From Nitzschia sp. DOCU1 (Eukaryota; Bacillariophyta; Bacillariophyceae; Bacillariales; Bacillariaceae), in NCBI GenBank assembly GCA_951394045.1, contig OX595997.1:1922001-1986000 (forward strand): a stretch of 64,000 nucleotides of DNA. The letters run 5' to 3'. Positions 10,504-21,599 of this stretch are shown in pieces. A program made the translations under genes and the position numbers. The notes beneath the pieces are model-generated. The model did not search any database. It was not told the origin of the DNA and worked only from the letters and a program-made list of their open reading frames with translations. The stretch's first letter is position 1, and each line of letters starts with the position of its first letter.

Positions 10504-11244
10504 AACTGTGGATACGAGGGACTACCGATTGCACCTGCTTCCAAAAGGAATATTGCCGGTAGTACACAGGCGGAGATCATAGAGCTGTTGGAAAGACAGT
10601 TGAATGAGACCAGGCGAGCGTTATCGTCGACGAGTGCAACATTCGTTTTTCATGACGATGACGAAGAAACGAGGCGAATTCGGGCGCTGCAATACTTCCT
10701 GGGAATGCCAGTTTCACTGCGTTCCAAATCGGACAAGGACACCTTCGAAACTCTGGAAAGCAGTTATCGGGCATACTGTTGTAGCAAACGTCATGCTGGT
10801 GCCGATCTGGTTCGACTCCTCGTCACGGAATACATGTGTCTCGATTCTTCAACAGCGTCAATGATGGCATTGACAATGATGGCGCCTCCTCCCCCTTTTT
10901 TTAGTTTACCCCCAAGCTCCTCTTTGTCCCAAGCCCCTATCATTGTTCTACCGTCGTCGGACAGCAGGCGGCGGCAAAGTGGTAGCAGTGCTACCGGCCT
11001 GGCAAAGCCTCCGCCTATGCCTCACTCTTGCGACTTGTTCTTGATGGCGGGACCACGAGGATCATCAGTCAGCAACATTGGATACGATTCTCTCCTCGAA
11101 CTCTGCAACGGTCGGGCGGCCGTTCCCAGACCTACGCTACTACTAGCTAATGGAACGATTCGCGGCCAACATCAACAAGTGGTAGGACGGTGTCGCCACA
11201 ACAAATATCAGGGAATGAGACAATACATAGTTGTTACTAGCTAA
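10504..11244 (+). CDS. Hypothetical protein, start uncertain
   Basis: An open frame of about 246 codons runs from after a stop at 10501-10503 to a stop before 11245. The first part is a charged helix (AEIIELLERQLNETRRALSS, then DDDEETRRIRALQYFLG). The middle is rich in Pro, Ser and Met, and the end holds CDLFLMAGPRGSS and NIGYDSLLELCNG. That last part faintly resembles a short DNA-associated domain common in diatoms (D-x-L-x-GRG-x-N-x-GN), but key residues are missing. There is no ATG near the open start, so a 5' exon may lie upstream. It has no partner in block B. Function not assigned. Confidence 0.35.
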   Translation, partial: NCGYEGLPIAPASKRNIAGSTQAEIIELLERQLNETRRALSSTSATFVFHDDDEETRRIRALQYFLGMPVSLRSKSDKDTFETLESSYRAYCCSKRHAGADLVRLLVTEYMCLDSSTASMMALTMMAPPPPFFSLPPSSSLSQAPIIVLPSSDSRRRQSGSSATGLAKPPPMPHSCDLFLMAGPRGSSVSNIGYDSLLELCNGRAAVPRPTLLLANGTIRGQHQQVVGRCRHNKYQGMRQYIVVTS

Positions 11245-11917
11245 TAGTAGTCATGATTGTTGCTGCTGACAGTACGTTCTTTGCTATCCCTCCGATAGAA
11301 AGAACGAGAGCCCACGTGGATGCTCGTATTATCGTGATACCGTCGCTTGTAGAAGTGAGAAAGCTGCGGTCGTCTGGCTTACGTAACCACAGAAGCTAGA
11401 ACAAAAGTAAGACAAGGGAGCTAGCAGTAGTCTGCAGTCGTAGCTACCGTAGTAGCCAGCTATCTACGTACTCTGCTGCAATGCTTTGCACTACTATCGG
11501 CTCTATTTGTCGCTGAGGGAATTGAGATTCGATAAGTGGTCAAAGAGGTCAAAAGGGTCAATGATGCGGGAGGCAGGCGGTCGAACAATGATTGAGCGTA
11601 CTCGGTCATTGAAATATATAAAAAGATGGGCCTGCGCGCACACATAAAAGCAAAGAGGAACGTTTCTACGTCATCAAAAATGAAAGCGAGAGAGCACCTC
11701 ATCTCGACGAAGAGGCAACTCAAGCAACGCCTCCAAAACCCATGACCAATGCAAAAATGCCTCTTCAATGCTTGCACAATGACAATGGTGGGATAGTAAA
11801 AAGGGACACAGCAATCAACATGTTTGAGAGAACGATGATGATGAAAAAGAAAGCTAGCGTGGACTTGGATGGAGGCACATACAATCGGTGACCATAAAAA
11901 CCGCGGAGTGTTTCACG
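11245..11917. other. No gene seen
   Basis: Low-density sequence with short unsupported open frames on both strands. I recognise no protein, RNA or repeat here apart from weak similarity at the right end to 37720-37800. Confidence 0.4.
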
Positions 11918-12451
11918 ATGGATGAATGTGGATGACTTTTCAGCAACCGTGGGGGCTCATCGTGGGAACTCCTTGCCTTGGAGGAAGGAAAGCCCAAGAA
12001 AAAAATCACTTTTTCACTTAATCGAGGTCACTTTTCTGCGAAAGGAGCACTCTGCGTCGCTCCTTTCTTCATCATCGTCGTGAACTTCATGATGATGATG
12101 ACGATGACAGTTCTTCAGCAGCGCCACCGGCTGCTGTTTGTCTCGCAGGAAAGTCGGCATTGCATGAGTGGTGGAGATGACATCCTGGGGTCCTCACGGG
12201 TAGGACCCTAAAAGCTTCCGAAGGAAGCACGCCGGGATCGATCCTCGCTCGTGTTCTGTCTTTTGTTTCTCTCTTTCTTTTCAATAGATCTGTGGATTGT
12301 TGTGGTGGAGGCAGTCCAGGTCGTGTTGATCATTCCTGGGGTCCCCGTGGGTGGGACCCTAAAAGCTATCGTATCATCCTCCCACGGTTTCGTGGCATGG
12401 GGCGGTAGCACGCCGGGAAAGATCGGTTGATTGTCGACAGAGGGGCTTTGA
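11918..12451. repeat. Inverted repeat pair, left arm, with two hairpin modules
   Basis: Inverted copy of 37174-37750. It contains two modules of the same design: GGGTCC...GGACCC, then CTAAAAGC, a variable hairpin, then GCACGCCGGG. The first is at 12188-12236 (inner hairpin GCTTCC-GAA-GGAAGC at 12214-12228). The second is at 12339-12417 (outer stem GCTATCG/CGGTAGC, inner CCACG/CGTGG). A purine/pyrimidine tract and a CATCATCATCGTCG-type stretch lie upstream. No shared protein frame is evident. Confidence 0.7.
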
Positions 12452-12548
12452 TACGAAGCTACTTTGTTGGCCGGATCTGTTGTTGGAAAGTTGAGTCCTC
12501 TCTTTGTTTTGCAGGTTGGTTGCGGTGTGTGTGGGGGTCTGATTGTGC

Positions 12549-12780
12549 ATGTCTTCGGTTGGTAAGTGCGCATTTTATGGTGTCGTTTGATCGTATTTCA
12601 TATTTTCTCCCGCTGTGCTCCTTATAACCCTGTTTCTTTCGTCCTTTTGCAGGCGTCTGGCGTTGTTCTACAATATCAACATTTTCCAGAGCAACGATCC
12701 TGATTCCTGATCTCCAATTCCAATTCTCCCCGCACACAAACAGCCTGATCAACGCAACCGGTTTGTGGTTCCGGTTTTAA
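12549..12780 (+). CDS. Possible small two-exon ORF (46 aa)
   Basis: An ATG at 12549 begins a 13-base exon ending at GTAAGT (12562). The intron would run to TTTTGCAG at 12652, 91 bp long, with a pyrimidine-rich end. Joining 12549-12561 to 12653-12780 gives a frame that starts MSSVGVW and ends WFRF at TAA. The splice signals are good, but the peptide matches nothing I know, so this may instead be part of an untranslated leader. Confidence 0.2.
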
Positions 12781-13130
12781 AACGTCCTCCACTCGCGTAC
12801 GTGTCTCGTCGCGGAGAGTTTAAGTGTAACCTGTGCTGGTGCGTGGAGAATTGGAATCGGCTACGCCGTCGAGTGAAGTGGATTGTTGTCTCTACCGGGC
12901 GGAGCAGCTGTGGCCCACCCCCTCCGAAATCGAACTGCTTTGACGTAGCGGTGGGGCTCAGTAACTTTTTGTGTGAGAACACAAAAACGAAGCCAAAAGT
13001 TCGATGAATAGATAGATGATAAATCTACCGGTAGAGGAGTAGCTAGCTAGGTTGCATCGTTTCTCGCACGATACATAACATATTATTGCTCCGAACAAAA
13101 TACGTTCTAGTCCTACTATTATTTCAAATC
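12781..13130. other. No gene seen
   Basis: Unique-looking sequence without a supported coding frame. Confidence 0.35.
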
Positions 13131-13180
13131 GGCTCTTGGCGACGCTTCCGTTTTGGCGACGCTTCCGTTTTGCGTATCAT
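13131..13180. repeat. Direct repeat flanking PHD copy 2, left
   Basis: TCGGCTCTTGGCGACGCTTC followed by a TTTTGCGTATCAT-type end, with one internal doubling of GGCGACGCTTCCGTTTT. A matching segment, TCGGTTCTCGGCGACGCTTC followed by a TTTTTGCGCATCAT end, lies at 16306-16341 on the other side of the pseudogene. Confidence 0.6.
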
Positions 13181-13265
13181 ATTTTTCTTCGCAAACAGTG
13201 GTCCCGCACTCTTGTGCTTGAATTGGTGATGATCACTTTCGTCGTCTTCAGCAGGCATTATCAAA

Positions 13266-16200
13266 TTAATGGTCGTTTGTGCCTAATTTGAGTTTCTCCG
13301 CTTCGACTTGTTCCAAAGAGGTCTGACTGACTCCATAGTCATCCAAAAGGAGACGTTCCTTGTTCGCTTCCAAACTGGCAAAGATACTCGAAATCTTCAC
13401 ACCCTCCGAGTTGACTTCGTATCGGACCTTGGTATCCTGGCGCTCCCGGAAAATATTGGAGGCATGCGAAGTTACGATGTACTCCGCAATCTTTCGGATC
13501 CTCAACTCTACGGTCGCAAAGGCGGCGAGTTCGGCAAGGGTTACTCCCGTCGGTGAAGTCGCACTCTTGTGAATATTGTAACCAATGGGATTCTGGTCGT
13601 TGATGACAGAAGATAGGTAGGTATCACCCGTCAATTCAACCTTTGGGCTCTTGGGAGACGGCGAGGCACCGTTGCGCACTGGTTTCTTTGTGTCTTGAGA
13701 GAAATGAGGTGCGTCCAACTCGTCGTCAACCGCATCAATCTTTCGAGGCCGGCCACGTTTTCTGTGGCTGTAGAAGAAATCAAACCATTGCTCTCCAAAT
13801 ACAACCGCTTGTTTTGGGGGATGGCACCCAGAAACGAATCAAGCTTTCGCGGGGGTCCTCGCTTGCGGCGTCCAGTGTCATAGATTCGATCCGCTTGCTC
13901 CACGAACCGCGGGGGCGGAGCACTCTTGCGGCGTCCAGAATGCTCCATCGTCTTTCCGCTGCTTTGATGATGATTGCCATCTCCGGTTTTTGCTGCCACA
14001 TCCTTGGCATCATCAGCTTGGATCAACTCCAGAAGCTCGTCAGGCTGCAAGTCCTCGTTGTCGCCATCCACATACTCGACACCACAGTACTACAGGGGTC
14101 TCATCGGTCGGCAATCGGATGACTTTGCCCTTGGATAGTCCGTGTTTGGCAAAGTTCTTGTAAAAGGTAGTTCCGAGTTTGATGGAAGTGGCGTCCTCGA
14201 ATGTTTGGCGGAGTTCTTGATGGAAGTGGCGTCGTTCGACGAGGGCTTGTTGGGATCAGAAGAAAAATGAGCTTGTGAAGGGCGTCACGTACACGTTCGA
14301 GATCGTCAGCCTGCTCTTCAAACTCGTCGTCGCTTATCAAGGGCTTTCGGGTGAGAGCAGCCGGAGTAGGTTTAATAGGACCGGCATTGTTGTCGTTCGA
14401 CGCGGCAGCATTTGATGTGGCAAATCGGACACCTCGTCGTTGGGATCAGAAGAAACGATGAGCTTGTGAAGCGCATCAAGGACATGTTCGAGATCGTCAG
14501 CCTGCTTTTAAAAGTCGTCGTCGCTTATCAAGGGCTTTGGGGGGAGAGCAGCTGGAGTAGGTTTTATAGGACCGACATTATTGTCGTTCGACGCCGCAAC
14601 ATTTGAGGTGACAAAAGCCACCCCAGGCTCTTTGGAATCGGACACCTCGTCCTCTCTATCGGCCTCGGTAACTGATGGTGTCAGGCGTGGCCGTCCAATC
14701 CCACCATTTTCAAAACGCCGCCTCTATCTTCATTCGAGTTCGTGTATGCAGATGGAGCTGGATCGTCTTCCTTCGTCTCTTCAATCCGAGGTCTAGTAGT
14801 ATCCTCATGGTCACAACCGCCCTTGACTGCCGACGTCCCAGCCTCGGCACAGGTAGCAACCGAAGGACCCTCTGCCAGGTCGGGGGCCGGCGACCAATGG
14901 TGTTTCTTTACCAATGGGCGCACACGTTTCGCAATACCAATCTTCTTCAGGGATCCCGGGCAGGCCGACACATTTTGTATGCACAACGTTGGAACAGCCG
15001 TCGCAGCACAAAACATCTCCGCTCAGCCGCAAATAGTGAACCAAATATAGCGACCGTCCGTTGGGTCAATCGGAAACACATCTTTATGAACTTTGCTCCA
15101 AGTCACACGGGTTGAAATGCCAGAGCGTTCGCTTGCTGGTGGAGGTAGTTAGCTTTTTCAAGAGCCTTTCAAGCAGTTTCCAGTTGCTCAGATGGGTCGA
15201 TGGTAGCGTCTCCTCCATTTCGTTCTTGTCATCGTCGTGTCTCTGTTCCAACGATTACCCAGCTGGATTCTCGTCGGTCGCTGACGTCGGGTTAACATCA
15301 ACGAGCTGAGAATCTTTGTACGTGCTAGCAGGCCATCAATACCTCCCATATTCGGCCAGTTCGCAATAAAATCAAAATCAGGATTGCCACGCATCACATG
15401 GCAAGAATAAAAGCCACTCCCTTGGATTTGGCAGCAGACGCAAGGTGCGCGCCTTCCGGGACGACGCAACATGACTTTAGCCAGCCCATCGTCGTTCGAG
15501 AAATCTTTGAATCGAAACATTATATGGTCAAGTACTTCAGCGGAGGCAGGATTCTTGACTCTCACGCGGGCGTCGTCCAAGATATATCGTATTTGCTGGG
15601 CAGCGGCTTTCTTGGCCGAGTCGTCGGCAATAGTAGCTTCTGTGTCGGAGGCTTCATTTGGGTCGGCAGGACGGGAAGATTGCTTGATTTTTCCACGTGG
15701 CGAGTTTCATTGAGCTCTAAACAGAGGGAAGGGAAAGCCATCATTGATTTATAGATCGACATGACCTGCTTTCTCGGGTCGTCCTCAAACGTATCGACTA
15801 CCCATGGGAGCCAGTAGTGGGAGCTCGCCAATATCCCCCGGAATGCTATATCTTCGTCGGTTGTCAGGATACCACGAGTATTGACCGGTTTGTCGACTTC
15901 TCGCGCACTGTCCGACGAAAGTAAATCTTCGAACGTAGGCAAGGACCGGTTCCCGAGTGTGATGACAACCGGATGGTCCCATTCTGAGCATTCTCCAAGC
16001 AAAATGTCCGGTCGATATAATCCGGATCCATTCCACTGAGACAAAGACGTTTCAGAATATCGAAGCACTTTAGCAAGGAGCGCACAGAGTCGACTGAAAT
16101 GCCAAACACGGAGGGCGATGGATATTCTGGAAGGTGGCTTCCGGAAGGATCAAATCCTCGTCGACAGGGTCTTGAACTCCGTTTGGCCAGCTTGGTCGCA

Positions 16201-16282
16201 GGAAAGACGAAGACTCCGGCATCCAGCAAATAGTATATACGCCATTAGCCCATTCGTATTGAAAGCGTAGCCGAATGACCAA
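13266..16282 (-). pseudogene. PHD-finger/AT-hook protein pseudogene, copy 2 (inverted)
   Basis: The most complete copy. Reading on the minus strand from 16282: MVIRLRFQYEWANGVYTICW; a Cys-containing stretch; SVDSVRSLLKCFDILKRLCL and MDPDYIDRTFCLENAQNG in a second frame; SLPTFEDLLSSDSAREVD in a third; DDARVRVKNP; the PHD finger (CCDGC, HTKC, DWYCETC) near 14900-15010; and AT-hook cores near 13760 and 13865. Unlike copies 1 and 3 it ends with a different, fully open C-terminal segment (13718-13266) of helical character (ELAAFATVELRIRKIAEYIV, LEANKERLLLDDYGVSQ), which is probably the original C-terminus. Frameshifts near 16070, 15960 and 15570 and within the PHD region show it is not functional. 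Its 13643-15872 part is almost identical to window bases 1-2408. Confidence 0.75.
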
Positions 16283-16305
16283 AACTGGGGACGCTACCGA
16301 TAGGG

Positions 16306-16345
16306 TCGGTTCTCGGCGACGCTTCCTTTTTGCGCATCATGTACA
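16306..16345. repeat. Direct repeat flanking PHD copy 2, right
   Basis: Counterpart of 13131-13180. The two repeats bracket about 3.1 kb holding PHD copy 2. Confidence 0.6.
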
Positions 16346-16442
16346 TCACTCTCTACTTTGTCGTCAGGTTCGGCTTGTTCGCTTCGTCGTCGTACTTTGG
16401 ATTGCAATCAATTGGGTGGATACATCTCCTCAGAAACTTGAA

Positions 16443-16989
16443 TCATATACCGAAAGGCCACGGGCAAGAACGAACGAACTTTGCTTCCCCGTCTCCTAAC
16501 CCTGTGTATTCTCCTCTTGGTGCAAAAGAATAGGCATTACCAAGATCCAGCGTGGTATACAATAGAAGGGCCATGATATCATTGCCCGAGACACCGTACA
16601 GTCGACTAATCCAAGGCCAGCTGGACCACAGCAACATGGCCGCTCCTTGTTCCAAAGGAATGCGAGAGACGAATACCGGTCTGGCACCCAAAAATCGACA
16701 GGATCGACGGTAGCCCGCCGCAATGATCAATATAACCGACAGGATCGACGGTAGCCCGCAATGGACTATTGAACATCCCTGTTATCTCATGGTCCCCTTC
16801 TTTAACTTGCACAAATTGAGATTGGATAAGTTTACAGCGCAAAACTGGGTAACCTTCAAGTCGGGAGCCTGGGCTGGATTGATCGACAAAGGTATTCATG
16901 GATGGATGGGATTCTTGACGTAATGTTGGCAGATTCGAGTTGGCTCGGCCTTTGGAACGCCGGGAAATCTTGCTGGCAATACTCGACAC
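16443..16989 (-). pseudogene. Decayed hydrophobic protein fragment
   Basis: Overlapping minus-strand frames. One (16730 down to 16443) contains LYGVSGNDIMALLLYTTLDL and NAYSFAPRGEYTG, suggesting a membrane segment. The other (16989 down to 16606) shares nucleotides with it. GACAGGATCGACGGTAGCCC occurs twice 41 bp apart (near 16698 and 16739), a local duplication that breaks the frame. Family not recognised. Confidence 0.3.
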
Positions 16990-17309
16990 TAGGAATCTTC
17001 ACTCACATTTGCCAGAGCCGGCTCAGGCGTCCGTTGCAAACAACTGACTCCGTCTTTGTCTTTTAGCATCCTGATGTCTGCCAGAGAATAGACGTGTGGA
17101 GCTACCCCACCAAGTCAAGACAGTAGCTCGGGCCTCTGCACTTGTAGATCGACGGGGCGCCTCGTTCCCGCACATTGTTGTTCGCAGCTGGTGGATGATA
17201 GACAAAGGTCGATCTCCGGGCATTGTGTGAAAGTCGTTTCCTCTCAAGCAATTTATCAAGTCCACCATGAAGCTGTCCATGACTTCAATTCCCTTTTTCA
17301 GACGTTTTT

Positions 17310-18560
17310 TTAAGCTCTTGCTCCACATGCTCTATGGTTGGGCGTCGAGAACCATAATGATGCCACGAAGATTCCACTACCGGTAGGGCCTTCCATTCTT
17401 TTGTCCAAGCAGCCTTGGGTGATGTCAAAAACAGAGTCAATTGTTCGTCGACAAGTGCATAATTGCTGGTGCTGTTAGCAACGACTAGAATTTTGGGCCG
17501 CCGCTAATACGTATCATTCCAGACCAGCCGCTGTAACTTGTCCATCGTCACCCTCCTCAAAAGCTTTTTCAAATTCAGTATTTCCCAAAATAGCAGGGCA
17601 AAAGAATAACAATCGCATTTGGCGTCATATAGTTTGTCTGTTGCGACTTCTGGTGCCACTAAATAGCAGAATTCAATCAACAGCAACGGCAAGAGTTAAT
17701 TTCAAGAACGGCGTGGATTTGATACACAAGCATCACGCATGGCTCCTCGGCACTTACTAGATCGGGGCGAACCACACATGGCTGTCAATTTCCAAGGGCC
17801 CTCCGTTCCGTCTTGTGGAATTCCCTTGGCCAAGCCCAGATCAAAGATTCTGATGTCATCACGCTAGGTAGTAGAAGAACATTATATGAAAGGAGCGAGC
17901 GCACGAGGCAACAAGAAACAGTTAGACTCGCCCCCAAATGGTTTCTGCCAAAGCGATAGTACTCACAATATCGAATCCAATATTATCCGGCTTCAAATCG
18001 CGATGCATAATATGATGCTTATGCAAATGCGCTACTGCCGACGCCAAATCAAAGGCCGCCCATAGTCGATCCACCGTCTGTTGATGCCGTCGTTTCAAAT
18101 CTTTGAGTTCTTGTGGCGAGACATTATCATGCCGACTACTTTCCAAAATAGCCTCGGCTTTCTTGTCGATCTCGTCGGTCGCTACTGCAACAAGGCTTGA
18201 AACATGATTGAAACAGGGATCGCCTTGGCACGATTCTTCCACTGAGAACATCTCTCCACTTTTGTAGTTTTGTTTCCAAAGTATCATAGAGGCGATCCAA
18301 GATGATAAAATAGTAAGGATCGAATCGATCGCCGCTGGAAATGACCCGTAATTTGATTACGTTGGGGTGATAGGGGCAAACTGGATAGAATCCGTGTTTC
18401 CAGATTCAAATTGAGAATTCCTGGAAAGAGAGAGTCCGGGTTAATGGCATATCTTGCATCTCCGGAATAGGGTCGCCGACAATGTGTAGTAATAAATTTG
18501 CGAGCGTCTGTCTGGTCAATGGGCGTTCGATGAGAGCCCAGCGCCTCGTCGCGTTGAAGA
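17310..18560 (-). pseudogene. Ser/Thr protein kinase pseudogene with introns
   Basis: Minus-strand kinase domain in order: SGDARYA and LNLETRILSSL (N-lobe, 18500-18400); HPNVIKLRVISSGDRFDPYY and FIILDRLYDTLETKLQKW in another frame (18370-18260); AFDLASAVAHLHKHHIMHRD and LKPDNIGFDI (catalytic loop HRDLKPDN intact). Intron 1 is 17864-17966 (GTGAGT..CTAG). The next exon has IFDLGLAKG, with DLG in place of DFG. Intron 2 is 17659-17757 (GTAAGT..TTAG). Then MAPEVATDKLYDAKCDCYSF (APE motif intact), an in-frame TAG at 17504-17506, and the C-lobe end RRPTIEHVEQELKK near 17350. The introns splice in frame, but two frameshifts and the stop break the gene. It belongs to a kinase group abundant in diatoms; substrate unknown. 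Confidence 0.75.
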
Positions 18561-18639
18561 GTATTTTCTGGTTCTGTAGTTACATCCAAAATCTCACTCC
18601 CACTATCGTCCCCATTGCTACTCCTATGACTTGTAGCCA

Positions 18640-20799
18640 ACGCCGTACCCCCCACCCCATGATCCGAGTTTGGCCGCTTCCAACTATTCCATCGTTGTAG
18701 AGCGGCTACAGATGCCCGCTGCCGAACACTGATTTCAGGAATCGAGGAACGGGGCTTGGACAAGCGGGGGTTCACCAAGTGGAAACGATCGAACAAAGAC
18801 TCCAGATCAGTCAAACGGAATGGCTTGGTAATATCATTCGTCGTTCCTGCAGCATCGGCAGACTTGAATTCCTCCAGAGTATGCGTAGTGACAAATACGG
18901 TGCAGTCTTGAGGATTATGGGCAACGATTTTGTTGGAAGCTTCCATCCGCGACAAAACAGGCATCACCATATCCATGAAAATAACGTCAAACGTTTGCGT
19001 AAGACAAACATCGACAGCCTGTTGGCCATTGTCAACAATGGTGATATACGTAACATTCGCGAGATTCAGAAATTGTCTTCCGCATAAAGAACTTTCAAAT
19101 TACGCACCACTGCGACTGCCTTGGGCTGCTGGTGCTGCGAAACAGTGGACTTTGCATCCTTTGGCTATGTACTGGATTCGTTCTGAGGTTCCAGGAAACT
19201 CTTCTTTCCCTCGCCTGCTGTACCTGACTCGGCGCGTGCTACCGTATTGGATTCGACCGCCTTGCCCGGAGCCGCATCCACAGCGCTTCGACGATTTCTC
19301 GTACTCAAACCTTCCAAGACGGCCTCAATGGCACTGGTTCGAAAAGGGTTTGGAGAAGAAACCTTTGGCGCCGACAGCTTCCGCTTGGGTCTTGTATTCG
19401 TCCAGAGCATGCGCTGAAACCAAAAGCACGAAAGCCGTGGGATCTCTCTCTACGATTGTCTTGATTGCTTCCATACCGACCATAATCGAGACCTGCATAT
19501 CCATGAATATGCAGGCGAAGGTCGACGTTGCGCAAATATCGATTGCCTTCTGGCCATTGTCCACAATCGTAATGCCGTCAATGCCCGCCCACCCCAACAC
19601 TCTGGACAATACCTTTTGATTCACCGGATTGTCCCCGGCATACAAAACGTTGAGATCGCCCTTTGGAGGTGCCAGCTTCATTTTCGATGCTTGTATTCCA
19701 GGTGGCCTGAGCTTTTCCTTTGGAGGGGTCGGAATGGGACTTTTCGAACGGGTGCCGCCTGGAACAAGTTGCCGTCTTGTTAAAATGATCATCAAGATCG
19801 TCAAAACTCAATCCTCCGTCCAACAAGGAAGTCAAGTCGATGGAGGGATTCACTGGGTCGGAATGGGACTTTTCGAACGGGTGTCGCCTTGATCCGAGGC
19901 GGACCGAGCTAACGGCGGTACAACGACGCTACCATCCGCCTTTTTCAAGGGCGCAAACAACCCGTCCCTGGTTTTGGACTGATATCCGCTGGTCTTGGTG
20001 CAGCAGGTTTGTCTTCCAGTATGTTCGTGCCGGAGAGCGAGGCAAAGAGACCTCTTGTCGAAGGGGGCTCGCGAGGACGAGTAGCCTGGGTTCGCGTACT
20101 TGTCGGCAACTCATCGCTGTCGTCTTGGACCGTACACTTTTTGTCTACCGATGAATCTCTATGAACCAATAGGGCGGCGAACAATCCATCAGGGGCGGCT
20201 CCTGCTTTGTCTGGAGCGCCCGATCCTTCTTCTTTTTCAACCGCGAGGGATGAAAATAATCCACCTTGAGCCGACGTCACTTGCGCAGATGGCAAAACAT
20301 AGTTTTGGTCTTGGTCGTGGTCTTGGCCTCGTTTTTTCCCGATTGGGCCTGTCGCCTGACCGCCCAATGGTCGCGTCCAATTTAGAAGTCGCTTCAAAGT
20401 CATACAGACTTTCGTGCACCAAAAATCAAAGTGCGATTTTCCGTCCGGCCAGTTCCGGCTGCAGACGAGCTCGTACGCCTCATCCATGGAGGAGCATCGA
20501 GAGGCGTCCAATCCGAAGATTCTCACAACCTCGCCATTGAACGGAGCAGGTTCAGCCCGATTCGGATAGTCCGAGAACGAATATTCGAAAATGGTTGCAG
20601 GTTGAAGCTTCCTCTTTACATCAAACACGTTGACGGGTATACCGATAAAAGGCAAGTCAACTGTGAACTCAGTAACCTTCCGTGGCTCAGAATCAAGTCC
20701 AACCGTGCCTCCTATTCGATGCACGCTTAAGCCCACCCCGGTACTGATGAATAAACCGATGCTCATCTTTCCCCGCCACCTTGCCGCTCGTTGCCGCAC
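18640..20799 (-). pseudogene. Hybrid histidine kinase pseudogene (ATPase end plus two receiver domains)
   Basis: From high to low coordinates: the end of a HATPase domain (IGLFIST, then GGTVGLDSEP and EFTVDLPF, 20790-20680); a weak receiver-like stretch; a linker with three GLF(A/S)(S/A)L repeats (20290-19980); a receiver domain at 19700-19340 (VLYAGDNPVNQKVLSRVL, phosphoacceptor in CIFMDMQVS, LLVSAHALDEY, conserved Lys in FFSKPF); and a second receiver at 19100-18770 (VLYAEDN, then after a frameshift DVIFMDMVMP, VTTHTLEEF, ITKPF). The acid pair of the first receiver reads AGD instead of AED. The sensor and dimerisation part is absent, replaced upstream by a membrane-protein gene in another frame. 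It is a decayed two-component phosphorelay protein. Confidence 0.75.
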
Positions 20800-21420
20800 A
20801 AAGAGCCGCTCCGGCTAGACTGAGCGTTTGTTGGAGTTGCGCACCATACACGCCCACTGTCTTTGGATCTTCCTTACGAGTTTCCTCGATGCGTTGCCCT
20901 AATCCCAAAGCCACTGCCGACAAGGCCCAGGCAATGACACTTCCATAGATGGGTGCACGGCGCAAGACGGTCGTGGTGACGCCCAAGATTGTTGCCGCTA
21001 CAACGGACACATGACCCATCCAAGCGACTGATTTCGCGGAAACGTCATCGCCCAAGGCATACATGCCATTCAAATTGACCAAGGACGAGGCTGTCGTCCA
21101 TCCAAAATGAAGTGTCAAGGGCAAGAAATTCATCCAATAGTCCTTGTTAGAAATGGTATCAGACGCCGAAGTAAATGCGTCATGGCAAAGTGAAAGCGAA
21201 ATTGCAATTCCTGTCAAGTTGAGAGCCGAGATGTACTTGAAATAGCCTTGATTGTACTTTGGTCGAAAGGATGCGGTCCAGAGGGATTGAAAGCATTGTG
21301 CCATGACATAGGGTCCCGTCACTTTGCGAATGATTGGAGCCAATCCATCTTGTTCGGACAATCGAAGTTGCGATCCCACCATGAGCAATTGTCCCAGTGG
21401 AAAGGGAGGTATCGTTTTCC
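20693..21420 (-). pseudogene. Multi-pass membrane protein fragment, possibly TspO/MBR-like
   Basis: An open frame of 231 codons with about five hydrophobic segments. Motifs seen: GPYVMAQCFQSLWTASFRPK, NFLPLTLHFGWTTASSLVNL, then VVAATILGVTTTVL and VIAWALSAVALGLG. The HFGW..A..VNLN pattern is reminiscent of algal proteins annotated as TspO/MBR (porphyrin/sterol-binding translocator), but the five-helix signature is not clear enough to be sure. The N-terminus is interrupted by stops just above 21390, and the C-terminus overlaps the start of the histidine kinase remnant in another frame, so it is probably truncated at both ends. Confidence 0.45.
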
Positions 21421-21599
21421 CTCTTCAGATTGTGGGCGAAGCAGGTCCCGATGAGCTGTCCTTGGACGCCAACTTCGAATGGAAGAGATGTATTGTTGAC
21501 AACGCCGGCATGGCTAGTAAGGTGCGAAACCTGGCGATAATCAGTCGTGGGCGCCTGCAACAGTTCGGTGATGCTAGCCAATGCGGTCGTCAAGAGATT

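Noticed and set aside
12188..12417. Hairpin modules as a self-cleaving ribozyme (twister- or hammerhead-like)
   Set aside because: The CTAAAAGC and GCACGCCGGG constants looked promising, but I could not fit the known conserved core and pseudoknots of any ribozyme class.
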